A DNA stretch of 64,000 bases from Astrothelium macrocarpum (taxonomy: Eukaryota > Ascomycota > Dothideomycetes > Trypetheliales > Trypetheliaceae): contig JAGEMR010000005.1 of assembly GCA_021030915.1 (NCBI GenBank), forward strand, positions 62,001 through 126,000, given 5' to 3'. Shown here one piece after another: positions 10,699 to 21,323 of this stretch (positions are counted from its first letter, which is position 1; every line of letters starts with the position of its first letter). Position numbers and translations under genes: made by a program. The notes beneath the pieces are model-generated. The model ran no database searches. It was not told where the DNA came from and saw only the letters and a list, made by a program, of their open reading frames with translations.

Positions 10699-13600
10699 AT
10701 GTTTTCATATCTTCGAACCCACAAGCGATCCGGGTCGAATCCAAGTTCACCACACCATGTCGCTTCCACTCATTACCAATTGCCTCCGTTGCAGTCACCC
10801 GTGTCGAGACATGAAGAAGCCTCGTACCTGTCTCCTCCTACAAGCTTCGCCGAGATTGAAAAGACCCATTCACACTCGCCCATCTCTCCGTTCCCTCCTG
10901 TTCTTCCACCTATTCCTCGAATAGCTTCCCAAGACAAGGGCAATAGCCATTCTTCGAAGAGGACTCCACCAAATACTGAAGATCGTGCCGGCTCAACCAC
11001 AGGTTCAACTGGTGACGAACCTGGCCATGAACGTCGACAGTCTTCATACTCATCGCCGCCGCCCAAGAAACCCAATGTGCCACTCGAAAGGCCAGGTTCT
11101 GATGGCAATGACATCTCAAGAAGTGCCAAATCCGCTTTGTACACAAGAGGGAGGACAGAGCAATTCAGGACATCTAATAGGGATAAAAGCCCAAGTTATG
11201 GAACTGCCTTCAATACCGACACACCTGTTCGCTCGGATTCTCCGATTGCATCGCCAAGCTTTGGAGCACCAAATTTGCTCTTGACACATCATGAAACAAC
11301 GGATTGGTCAAAAGGGTATTTTAAAACGGCACAAAATAATCAGTCACAAGCTGCCAAATCCAGCAAGAGAAAGCTTGCTCTAGGAAATCCAATGTCGTTG
11401 CTCATGCGCCGGAGATCAACGCAAGCACTAGAGCGACTCTCTGATGAGTCTCTTATCAGCAGCAATAAGGGGCCAACTATTCCACCTCTACCAGATAATT
11501 ATGACCCTCGGATTCGTGGTAAAATCATTCATGACTTTAGCGCCCCACGACCAAAGCGGAACTTTTCCTATGGCGATCTTGACTCGCAAGAGCATACACG
11601 ACATGCTTCTCCATGGACTGGACACGCTCCGAATGCTAGGGATGACACTAGCTCTCGTCGACCGCTATCTGCAGATCGTTACAGCCCAGTCAATCATGAG
11701 AGGACACATACACCAATGTTTCGCGAACATTTTGAAGAAGAGATGAACACAAGGCCTCGAGATTCGGCGATTCGGGCTGAGGAGTTGGCAAACTCGGATT
11801 TCCTGGCTCGCAATGTCAATCTTGTATCAGACGAGGAGTTTAGGATAAAACCGAGCTCTCAGGCAAAACGACCTCCGCCGCTGCAATCCTCATCAATGCC
11901 GGTTACGAATTCCAAAAGTGATTTGGACGAATCTGCTGTTGCTAGCTCAAATTCGCAGCTTCCTACACTGATTGAAACTAGCCCAATGAGTACTTCAATC
12001 CCACAGGACATTGCATTCGCAACATCTCGGTCCCCTCCAAGAACAAGGTCGCGAGCTCCTTCTGCTGCAGAAGCTTCAGTCCAGCCGACAAGACAACCAA
12101 AACATCACACGAGTAATGCATCTCGATTCAGCTTTCAAATGATGGATAAGGACTCAATAGCGCAAGAGAAACTACTAGAAGACAAGCATAGACAAAAAGC
12201 GGCTAGAAAACAGCAGGAGCAGCCTCCTGAGCCTCCAGACCCATATGAAGAAGAAGTGGATGCTATGGATGATTACGATGCGATGGAGGATGCCGGGCTG
12301 TATGAAGAAGCTATTCCAGGAGTCAACACGGATGTAGACGATGAGGATTTTGAGCAAGGACCTCAGCCCGTCACTCTGGCTGCGCTTGGCATATCATTAT
12401 CAAATATGGGTATTGGAGCGCCAGTCACTCCTCCCAGCGCTCAATCCGACGTCGCAAAACCGTTTCCGCAACATTCAAACAATGATGCTACTATTAGCGA
12501 GAATCCAGTCGAGCGTGGCATTCATCTACAGACAGAAAATGCAAATCCGGTACTTGTATCTGGCTCCATTCCATCAGTCCAACCCGTTGAGCTCTCCACC
12601 ATCGACAAACTCAGTGAGAGTGGGAGCCACGATTTTGAATACCGAGACCGCATTGAGCAGCAAATGGCTTTTGGGTTTGGCGACGATAGTGTCGACGAGA
12701 TGTATTTTGATGATGGCCTGATAGATGAGCCAGGTCTTAACAACGACGAGAAATTCGACGAATCAGTATTCGACGACCCATCACATCCATTGTACGAACG
12801 AAAGCCCGTGTCCATGGATTCAGTCGCTCAGTCGGAGATTGGCATCGCAGATGTTCGTCCGAATCTACCTCTTGAGCCCGTCCAGGAAGAGTCCAGTCCA
12901 GGACTTGATGAACCGATCGACCCCAGAACGCCCAAACGGGATCGAGATAGCTTGAATGTTCCGCATAATAGCATAAAAGAGCACAAAAAGAAGGATGATT
13001 CCGGTCGAAGGATCTCTGGACCATGGCCATCTACAAACGAATTGGCTGCTTACCACAGTGCATTAGCAGAAGCTGCACAAAAAGCTGCTGCGGACGGCAA
13101 ATTTGCCCGACACGACAGCGTAAATTCTGACATTAGCGACGGGATCGGTGAAGCAGATGACAGTTTCAGAGCCAGTTCGCGACCAAGTTTGATCCCTGAT
13201 GATGGACGGTATAGTCAGGATAGCAACATATTCACCCCTTCCGCTCTTCCGTCCATACCCCAAAAAGCAATTGAAGAAGCAAATTACGACACTGACGATT
13301 TCGATGACTATCTCGAAGATGATCCCATCATCGCCGCCGCCAACGCCGAAGCCCTCGCCAGCGACGACGAAGGTTTCTACGGTCAAGAGTTTGGCTTCTA
13401 CGCCCAAGCCCATGGCGCCGACGACGTCGAATTTGCCAACGGTGGCTACTTTGGCCCCCGCGGCATCAACGGCCTCGGACGTAGCACGAGCGGACGCAAC
13501 GCCGTCCGCGAGCCAAATCTTACACCCATTACCGAGCGCAGCGAGTTCAGCACTCGCAACTCCTTTATCAGCCTCCACAGCCACTGGGGTCCTCCTTCCG

Positions 13601-14310
13601 CAACCTCCGCCGCCATCCCCAGCCCAGGTGTCGCGCAGCTCGCTCGTCTGAGTCCCTACACACTCGACGACGACGAGATGAGTCTATCGCAGCTGATGAA
13701 GCTCCGTCGCGGAGCCTTTGGCGGCAGCAACGGCAGCCTCCGCAGTGCAAGCAACTCCCCGAGCTACCCCAGCCCAATCGGCCATGCAGCTGCAGCGGCT
13801 GTGAAGGGATCCAGCCCCATGGCGCCGTCGGTCAGCGCACCGGGCATGCTGGGACACCAGTACGTCTCGATGGAAGGCCGATCTCCAGCCACGACCTCGC
13901 ACCATGGCTCGTCGTCGCTACACGGCGAGTCGCCCCTCGCGCTCGCGTCCTCTGATCTCGACGATTTTGACCCGGCGGAGTCGCCGTCGCCGTCCCCGCT
14001 CAGTCGCAGCAGCCCTACCATTTCCTCGTCTATCGCGCCGGAGCCAATTCCAGAGGAGGACGAGTACACCATCACTGGCTCAAGTGCGTTTGCATCTGAC
14101 ACGCCATTGCCAATCTCTTCTGCCGTTGCGACGGACAGCGCGCTGCGCTCTCCAGTGACTACGGATAGGTTTGCGTACGTGCCGGATCGGCATGCAGTAG
14201 ATGATGGCGCAGGGGAACGGTGGGTTCTAGAGCGGCGGCAGCGCGCAGTGGAGATGGGGAAGCCGCAGCTGGCGGGACAGGAGGTGGTGAGTGGAGCGAG
14301 GATTCGGTAG
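10699..14310 (+). CDS. Large intrinsically disordered protein of unknown function
   Basis: A single exon codes for 1203 residues. The sequence is dominated by Ser, Pro, Asp and Glu, with no globular catalytic domain, signal peptide or membrane segment. Notable blocks are a basic stretch with KRKLALGNPMSLLMRRRS near residue 225, a conserved-looking NYDPRIRGKIIHDFSAPRPK near 270, an Arg/Lys/Gln-rich helix around 500 followed by an acidic run (DPYEEEVDAMDDYDAMED), and an ordered-looking FGFYAQAHGADDVEFANGGY with NLTPITERSEFSTRNSFISL near 900-960. The 3' quarter is much richer in C/G at third positions than the 5' part. I believe similar proteins occur widely in filamentous ascomycetes, but I cannot name a function. 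A cell-polarity or signalling scaffold is only a guess. Confidence 0.75.
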   Translation: MFSYLRTHKRSGSNPSSPHHVASTHYQLPPLQSPVSRHEEASYLSPPTSFAEIEKTHSHSPISPFPPVLPPIPRIASQDKGNSHSSKRTPPNTEDRAGSTTGSTGDEPGHERRQSSYSSPPPKKPNVPLERPGSDGNDISRSAKSALYTRGRTEQFRTSNRDKSPSYGTAFNTDTPVRSDSPIASPSFGAPNLLLTHHETTDWSKGYFKTAQNNQSQAAKSSKRKLALGNPMSLLMRRRSTQALERLSDESLISSNKGPTIPPLPDNYDPRIRGKIIHDFSAPRPKRNFSYGDLDSQEHTRHASPWTGHAPNARDDTSSRRPLSADRYSPVNHERTHTPMFREHFEEEMNTRPRDSAIRAEELANSDFLARNVNLVSDEEFRIKPSSQAKRPPPLQSSSMPVTNSKSDLDESAVASSNSQLPTLIETSPMSTSIPQDIAFATSRSPPRTRSRAPSAAEASVQPTRQPKHHTSNASRFSFQMMDKDSIAQEKLLEDKHRQKAARKQQEQPPEPPDPYEEEVDAMDDYDAMEDAGLYEEAIPGVNTDVDDEDFEQGPQPVTLAALGISLSNMGIGAPVTPPSAQSDVAKPFPQHSNNDATISENPVERGIHLQTENANPVLVSGSIPSVQPVELSTIDKLSESGSHDFEYRDRIEQQMAFGFGDDSVDEMYFDDGLIDEPGLNNDEKFDESVFDDPSHPLYERKPVSMDSVAQSEIGIADVRPNLPLEPVQEESSPGLDEPIDPRTPKRDRDSLNVPHNSIKEHKKKDDSGRRISGPWPSTNELAAYHSALAEAAQKAAADGKFARHDSVNSDISDGIGEADDSFRASSRPSLIPDDGRYSQDSNIFTPSALPSIPQKAIEEANYDTDDFDDYLEDDPIIAAANAEALASDDEGFYGQEFGFYAQAHGADDVEFANGGYFGPRGINGLGRSTSGRNAVREPNLTPITERSEFSTRNSFISLHSHWGPPSATSAAIPSPGVAQLARLSPYTLDDDEMSLSQLMKLRRGAFGGSNGSLRSASNSPSYPSPIGHAAAAAVKGSSPMAPSVSAPGMLGHQYVSMEGRSPATTSHHGSSSLHGESPLALASSDLDDFDPAESPSPSPLSRSSPTISSSIAPEPIPEEDEYTITGSSAFASDTPLPISSAVATDSALRSPVTTDRFAYVPDRHAVDDGAGERWVLERRQRAVEMGKPQLAGQEVVSGARIR

Positions 14311-14851
14311 GGGAACATCTTGTAGAAGAGAAGGAAGTTAAGGCTAGGAACTCTCTATGTTAGAGGGTATTTCTATGGAAAATTTTGGGTTAGAAATCTG
14401 GAAGGGACCAGCGGAGGGAAATTAACACAGGCTAGACATGGAATCAGGGTTGGGTGATACCATTGGAAAAGGGAACTTGCGCATAGCTTCCGGCGTTGGA
14501 TGTTTTGATACAGCTTGTTTGGACGTCTGCTTCCTTTTTTTGGTATAGGAGCCGGAGAATTGGTACCATTTTGTATTGGTTACCAAGACAGGCGTCACGT
14601 AACACTGGACAAACCCGGCTTGTCCCAGACTTGAATTGGCATAGATTACATTACCGTCTCTAACAGAAACCGAGAATTGACATGTTAAGACTGTTAAGTT
14701 TGGACAAGGCATAGCCTCAAGTCCTTTCCCCTGTATTATCCACCCAAAACACTTCTGCACCAGTCTGCTCAATGTGGACAAAGACAGACATGCATCATGA
14801 AAGCAAAATGACCCAGATATTCCCCAAAGCACAAGCCCTCTTAGCAAACCA
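14311..14851. other. Convergent intergenic, about 540 bp
   Basis: This separates the 3' ends of the disordered-protein gene (+) and the ING gene (-). No supported feature is seen beyond presumed 3' UTRs. Confidence 0.6.
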
Positions 14852-17298
14852 TCAATGCCGACTACTCGGCCTCGCCTTCTTCATCTCCTCCTTACACGTA
14901 TCGCAGTACCATTTCGCTAGTATCCCGTCAGCATTGTATTCCTCTCACCATAATTCCAAAAGGCGAAGCAAGAAAACCCCAAGGAGGAGAGAAAACAAAA
15001 AAAAAGATTCAAACTCACTCTTCGAGCTCGGCGGCTTGCTCAACCCCACACACGTCAAATGGAACCACTCCTTCGCACACTCATCATTATCACACGCCAC
15101 CATCTCGCCATAGCTGACGCCATTACAATAACAATACCGCTCCTCGTCCTCGTCCTCATCCTCCTCCTCCTCCCTCACGCCCTCCTCACCGACCGTCCGC
15201 GACGACCGCCGCGACAGCGTCGTCGTCGTCGCCGCCACCACCGTCGTCGTCTTCGGCTCCGGCGACCCGGGCTTCGACGCCAGCCCCCGTGCCCCGCTCT
15301 CCACTGCCGCCTGTTGTTGTTGTTGCGCGCTGCTGGCGCCCCGCTTGTGCGACGCCCGCTTCGGCGCGTCGCCGTTCGTAGCGCCGCCGCGCGTGCTGCG
15401 CGAGCGCGCCATGGGGATGTCCGGGAAGGAGGCGGTGATGGGCGTGGCGGTTTTGGATTGTCGGCCGGAGCGCGTGATGACGGGGGCTGGGAGGATGGTG
15501 GTGGTCATCGGGGGGGGAGCAGTGTCGGTGGTGGTGGTGGTGTTCGTGGTGGTGTTGTTATTGTCCGGGGTGTGGTCGGTGGAGAGGGGGAGGATGGTTG
15601 TCGGGGCGAGGGCGGAGGTGGAGGGGTCGTCGTTGTTGTGATTGCTGTTGTCGCCTTTGAGGGGGTTGGTGGGGTCCGGGTCTTCGTTGGCGTTGGTGAT
15701 GGCGAGGGCGCCGCGGACTTGGCTTTCTTCGATGGTGTGCTCGCCTTGCTTGTTTTCGTAGGAGTCTTTGATGCCGGTGCGGGCTTCGGTGAGGGTGCGT
15801 CCGGTTATGTCGGCGATGGAGCGGAGTTCGGGGGTGCTTGCGCCTTTGCCGTTGGTGTCTTTGTTGGATATGGAAGAGGTGGAGCCATTGCGACTGGTTT
15901 CCGCGAGGGCAGCGGCGTGCGTCAGTTTCGAGGTTGAGCTTTGGCGCGCACGCGAAGAGATGGGTCGCTCGGGAGCAGGACTGAATTCCTTCATGGCTGC
16001 TGCTGCGAATGTGCTGTGTAAAGGAGAGGAAGCTGCAGATGGAGATTGGTTACTTCCAGCAGCGATTCTAGATCGACAATTAGGATTTTTCGACTATTTA
16101 GTATGATTGTATCATACCTTTTTCGGATTCCTGGGGCAGCTAGTGCCGCCTTTGTTTTCTTACGAGAAGTCTCTGCAATAGACGTGTCCCTCGGGCTACT
16201 TCCAGCAGCCGTTCCCCTAAATGCTGTGGCCATTGCGCGCTCAGCGGTTGCTCCACTACCCTTTTCAACTTTACGACGCTTTGCTGTCGGAGCTGCGCCG
16301 GTCCCATTTGCACCAATATTTCCATGTTTCACATCGCCTGCCGTGTCTGCTCCCTTCCGTGCCTTCCCGTGATGTGACTTTTTCGCAGGCCGATCATCAA
16401 AGTCGGAGTCAGGTAGAGCACGACTCCTTCGTTCTGCCATTGCCTGTCTCCGCAACTCGCTCCGATGAGCAGCGACGTCTCCTTCATGGACTGCGACGGC
16501 TGCCGCAGCAAGACTGTTTGTTGCAGCGACATCTCTTCCCCTGCGATCTGTTGTTGGATTTCCATTCGCTTTCCTACTATCTTTGTCGTGGTATGCCCAA
16601 TGTGTCAGACTACCAAGACGAGCTTCTTCGCTAATCTCTCCCTCGACACTGGGGTATGAACTGTCCATGCGAGCCAGCTGTTTCGACAGCGTTTGGTTTG
16701 CGGTGCTGATGACAGCATTCTTTTCATCCAATACCATGATCATCTCGAAAAGTGTCTGTCGCAAGTGGTGGAAGAGCTGACGCCGTCTCAAATCTGCCTC
16801 ACCATCCAGCGGTTGTGTGGAAGCAAGATTAGCGAGCATCTCTGCTGCTTGCTGAGGTTGACTGGAGACACTGCCATTTACCACGGAGCCATTGACACTA
16901 CCATTGACACTGTTGTTTGCGGTGAAACTCAAGAGGTTCTGTGCGAGAGGTTGAGGGTGTCGTCGAGGAGGTGTCGGAAGGTCGAAGATGGTCTTGTGGA
17001 GCTGGGCGAGGATTTCATCGGGACCGTGGACTTTGGCTTCGACTTCTTTCAGCATGGAGAAATGGCGAACAACTTCTTTGGGAAGAGCATCGACGCTGTC
17101 GGTGAAATGCTGAATGGCTGGGAAGAAGCCGGGCGCTGAGTCCTTGGCCGCGTCTTCTACTTGGCCGGCAAAGGATGGAAATGGACGGGCATAGTAGTTA
17201 GCTGGCCGCGAAGCTGTTGATCGCGCTTGACGGATGGATTGACGTCGGCTACTATCAGCATTAGGTTGAGCTTTGCGAGCGCTCACGGAAGACTTCAT
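14852..17298 (-). CDS. ING-family PHD-finger chromatin protein (Pho23-like)
   Basis: Three exons are predicted on the minus strand: 17298-16118, 16067-15019 and 14916-14852, with introns of 50 and 102 nt, giving about 764 residues. ING proteins are subunits of histone acetyltransferase or deacetylase complexes and bind H3K4me3 tails. The N-terminal ING helix region is seen (FTDSVDALPKEVVRHF then LKEVEAKVHGPDEILAQLHK), resumed at RRQLFHHLRQTLFEMIMVLDE. The PHD finger lies at the extreme C-terminus: YCYCNGVSYGEMVACDNDEC, KEWFHLTCVGLSKPP, and WYCDTCKEEM in the last exon, with the Cys4-His-Cys3 ligands present. The long Ser/Thr/Asn-rich linker favours Pho23 (Rpd3L complex) over Yng2. A frame-open GTG lies 14 codons upstream; the ATG at 17298 is taken as start. 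Confidence 0.88.
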
Positions 17299-17738
17299 GG
17301 CGCGTCTTTGCAGCGGTGTGTAAAGGTTGGTATCAAGCACGAGTCAATTTGTCGCTGGTGGGAGCTGGATGGAGGAGAGTATTGGCTATAACAAGCAAGC
17401 TACAGCGTAGAGAAGCAGGGATGTGAAAGACTGGGCAAAGGCTTGTGGGCGTGGATAGCATACATGACTTGCAGTGGTGAATGTGCAGACGAGAAGCGTT
17501 GGTGATTGATTAGAGTTAGATTCTATTTAGATCGAATGACGAAGTTCGGCGTCCTTAAAGCCGACACCGACCGACGTTTGAGAACATTTGCCCACCATGC
17601 GACCTATCTTAGGTACTGCTTCATGCCTTGATCACAGTATTTGAGCCGCATTCACTGCACGAGATCATACATGTTTTCATCTGATCTGTAACTATACTAC
17701 AAAACGTCATGTATGAATTACCTACTTTCTCTCACAAT
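17299..17738. other. Intergenic, about 440 bp
   Basis: This separates the ING gene start from the stop of the next minus-strand gene. It should hold the ING promoter. Nothing specific is seen. Confidence 0.6.
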
Positions 17739-19067
17739 CTACCAGGTACGCAGACATGCTGCATCATAAAGACTCTGCACGGCATTTCGCACAATCTTAG
17801 CCTTCCAATCATCTCGTAACGCAACATTCACCTCTTCTTTTCCGTCATTGCGCAGACCCAATTTGTCAGGATGCCAACGTATTCGTTCGCTTCTCATCTG
17901 CAGCCTCAGCGACTTTACTTTCTTCACCGGCGTGTTCTCGCAGAATCCTGTCCTGACCTTCCCACCATCCATCCAGTACTTTGGTCTGATTCCGAGCTCC
18001 AACAGGAAAAATGCCTGCACATCAGCTGTCATGAATTCCTCCTGTGTCCATGTGAAGTCGCTGCACAAGCTTCTCAGCCTTTCGCCAGAAATGGAGCTCG
18101 AGAGCAGAGACGTGCTAGGGAATGGGATTGCCGATGAACGTGCTTCAAGCAGTGTCCATGTCCTGTTGTATCTCTTCAAACCGAACATTGCTTTCCCTTC
18201 TCCTGCCTGTGTCGATGTCTTGTTCTGCTCACCACCTACCTTTCCCTCTGTTCCACGTAGAGGCGTGTTGCTTGCATGATCTTGACCAGAATTCGCTCGT
18301 GATGATTGCCCCTTCTCTGCCTGACGAGTCTTACCCGATGTCGCGCTTTTCTGCTCACCTAATTTTCCAAAGTAAGGGGCTTGCCTCTTGTTGCGAGAAT
18401 CAAACCAGACCATGCCAGCCGAATCAATGTAAGTAGAGCCGTGGAAACGCGCGCCACCCTCCGTCTCCTTCCATTCCTCGCACTTCTTCAATACTCCATC
18501 TATTGTGTCTTCCAGTCCTGAAAAACTATCTGGCACCTCGTGATCGTTCAGGAATATAAAGAGCTCACTCCAGATTGTCACAAAAGCTTGGAAGCGATTA
18601 TTTCGGTGCTCTCTTTGCAGGTAATGCTCTTGAGCAGCTTCCTTCCACGCACGCTCCGCTACATCCTCGTACTCCATTTGTTTGACCGATCTCAGCATAA
18701 GACCCACCTTATCCTGAGCAGCGTCTAGTGCCTCCTCAAGGCAGCTGAAGAGCGCATCATTATGCCCAACCCAGTCCCGCGCAATTCGAGACGCCAAAAC
18801 TTTGATAATCTCTTCGGCATGCCGATACTCAAATTCCCAAATATCAACGGCCGACTTTGCACACGCTGTCCACTTTAGTTCCTTGTCAAAGAGAGCTCGG
18901 CAGAGGACGCGCATTACTCCATCGCCAGCGAGGAGATTTAGCTTCGTATCTATTAGCAATTTACTCCAAACGAATCGAATTGCATGATACTCTCGTGTAA
19001 TATGCTCGTGTTTCTGCTGTAAAAGCTTGAGACGCTCTCCATTTGTTGCTATGCGGGAAGAGCTCAT
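17739..19067 (-). CDS. Unrecognised protein with a C-terminal HPD (J-like) motif
   Basis: A single open frame gives about 442 residues from the ATG at 19067 (MSSSRIATNG). The frame is open 29 codons further upstream without an ATG, so a 5' exon is possible. The N-terminal 200 residues are helical and rich in Trp, Glu and Lys. The middle (~240-310) is low complexity with many Ser, Gly, Gln and Lys. Near the C-terminus is LRLQMRSERIRWHPDKLGL, containing HPD as in helix II-III of J-domains, but the usual upstream YxxLGV helix is not evident. This resembles the RWHPDK tail of NFKBIL1-like proteins and many uncharacterised fungal proteins. An Hsp70 partner role is only inference. Confidence 0.65.
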   Translation of the reverse strand: MSSSRIATNGERLKLLQQKHEHITREYHAIRFVWSKLLIDTKLNLLAGDGVMRVLCRALFDKELKWTACAKSAVDIWEFEYRHAEEIIKVLASRIARDWVGHNDALFSCLEEALDAAQDKVGLMLRSVKQMEYEDVAERAWKEAAQEHYLQREHRNNRFQAFVTIWSELFIFLNDHEVPDSFSGLEDTIDGVLKKCEEWKETEGGARFHGSTYIDSAGMVWFDSRNKRQAPYFGKLGEQKSATSGKTRQAEKGQSSRANSGQDHASNTPLRGTEGKVGGEQNKTSTQAGEGKAMFGLKRYNRTWTLLEARSSAIPFPSTSLLSSSISGERLRSLCSDFTWTQEEFMTADVQAFFLLELGIRPKYWMDGGKVRTGFCENTPVKKVKSLRLQMRSERIRWHPDKLGLRNDGKEEVNVALRDDWKAKIVRNAVQSLYDAACLRTW

Positions 19068-21323
19068 GTTTGCGGACAATGTTGCGAGGAAAGAGAGAGT
19101 CTGGAATAAGATGAGAATTATCGGATGGACACAGGAGTAGAGAATGTTAATCAATCAATAACTTGTCCAGTATGAGGCTATTCCCGCAAAGTCAAATTTA
19201 TCCCTCATCTGTGACTCTCGCCATTCCATTGCTTCCATTGTGTAGACTGGAGCTTGGGCATGGCTTTGTCTTTCCATAGTAGCAAAGAAAAAATGCCTTG
19301 CATAATCAATACAAAGCAAAGATGCCGCCTTTCTTTCCTTTGTGTTGATGACATCGAGAAGAACGATAATCACAAGATTCATCGCCAAGGTGAGAGAAAC
19401 TTAGCCGAACAGATTAGCAAAGAACGTCACGGCCTTCTAGGAAAATCCATAGATCCTGGCACATTGTGTGTTCATAACCTCTGACACTTGACCTCACCGT
19501 TGTTGCTTGGCATTTTCCTCCTCTACTTCCATTCATCTTGTAAGAACACGGCCTTTCGTGTGTGCAAATTATGTCTACACCGGCTGCCAGCACTATGTAA
19601 TAAATCTACACCAGTCCACATCAGCACCATCCCAAAATGCTTGACTCAATTCTGGTTAGGTGCGTGGCGATATTTATGCGCTAGTCCCATAGCCTTGGCT
19701 TTTTGTAATCAATTCGGACCGTTGTTAATGAGCATCGTTGATCTGACCAAATCCGACTGAACTCCGGTTGGTTAGGTTATGCCCGGCGGATTGTTCCGAG
19801 CCATTGTTTACGACGGTACCAGAACCTTAGTATATTCGCTCTTTGACAAGTAAAAGTCTTGGCTGCAATGAAGTTTACCGGTTCGGCACTGACGATTCAG
19901 GCAAGCATGGCGTTTTGGCATGACTGAGACGTGGATCAAAAAACCTTTCCTTTTTCAAGTTCAACTTGATACACGAAACGTATTGATTTGTGCTTGTTGC
20001 ACACAATGCCCATTTCGAGTAAAATACTGAATATTTGGGTTGCGTAACTGAGCATTCGTAAGCAGAGACAAGCATTTCGTCGATGGCGCATTCTTCCGGA
20101 TGTGGTGGCTTTTGTGCCACCAATTCCGGATGACCAAGTAGAATCGGAGAAAGGTTAAATGAATGTCCTAAGTCCTGGGGCTCAAAAACTTTCCGAGCCA
20201 TCTGCATGATGAATAAAAGCTTGAACGTCTGCTAAGGTTCAATGGAAATACGAGAAAGCAAAAAAGCCAACGCCGATCATGCATGGTTTTCTATAGGGTG
20301 TGCGTAATTACTTTGTTGTCTGGCACGATGATAAGCATCTGTTGCTTGAGCTGGAGACCAATGGCATGTCTCATTGAAGCAAGCTGAAAGTTTTATACAA
20401 CAATCCGGAAGGGTTGACAAGGAAATCAAAAGATAAACTAGCATTCTGAAACAATGCAACTTGCTTTTGTGAAGGCTGAACCCGTGCCCTATAGAATGTG
20501 CCGCAATGTTTGGAAAAAAAAAAAGTAGGCTGAAATTGAATTACCTTTGTAAGAATGGACAGCATTTCACTAATCGCAAGGATCAAATGCTATGATTGGC
20601 GTTTGGTTCTGAGACTGCGGCTGTGATTGTGTGGAAGTCAGCCCTGGCTTTCAACGAGGCTTGAGAGCTGTGAGATGTGCTGCAAGCCGTGCTGAGAAGG
20701 GTGATACGAAGGTCAGCATGGAGAAGACCGGGTGGTGTTGTGATAAAGAGCGTTCAACATAATAAGACCCCGAGTAACAGCTTATACAGAGGCCAGAATG
20801 CGGAGAGAAATTACGTAGCAGCTGCGCTTTCTGGGACATTGCGCGAGGGCCGGGCAGCGACATGGCTTCCATGATATCAGGCAGCCAACGAAAATTGGGT
20901 GGACTGGGTGGATTGCGTGAATTACCGGTTGCAGCATCGTGGCTGTTAGGTTCCAAAGTTGAGCGCCTCCAGGCAATTGCGCAGCGCGGTGATTTGCTGG
21001 GCACGATGGCGATGATGGTGGGGAGAAAGCAGCACATCCACCGCCCCGGGTCACCACCCAAAGCTTAAACGCGTCACGTCTTTTCATCTGCGCTCGCCTG
21101 CACTCGTCTGCACATCTCTAACACCGGCTGTTGACGCCCGCCCCGAAACAGCGGCTCTGCCGTGCCGCCCGCAGCATCGTGGCCACATATACCCCCACCC
21201 TCCGCCCAAAGCATCCAGAATCCTTGACTGTTTAGGCCTCCTCCGCGGACCCTCTGGAAGGCCATTAAGGCCCGGCCACACTCGCTCGAGTCCCTCGTGT
21301 TCAGTCGGTCCCTCCGCTTCTCC
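19068..21323. other. Divergent intergenic, about 2.2 kb
   Basis: This is the longest gap in the left half, between the HPD-protein gene (-) and the C2H2/Zn2Cys6 regulator (+). It has many short frames, a homopolymeric A run near 20514-20524 and a GC-rich stretch near 21000-21320 just upstream of the regulator. No frame resembles a known family. It probably contains an extended promoter and leader of the regulator gene. Confidence 0.55.

Noticed and set aside
10711..10745. T-arm-like GGGTCGAATCC sequence suggestive of a tRNA
   Set aside because: No matching acceptor, D-arm or anticodon stem can be folded around it and it lies inside the disordered-protein coding region.
13764..14318. 184-codon minus-strand frame
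   Set aside because: It lies opposite the GC-rich 3' part of the large disordered-protein gene and has no independent features.
15059..15937. 292-codon plus-strand frame rich in Arg, Val and Gly
   Set aside because: It is antisense to the Thr/Asn/Pro-rich linker and acidic run of the ING/PHD gene, which has a much stronger family match.
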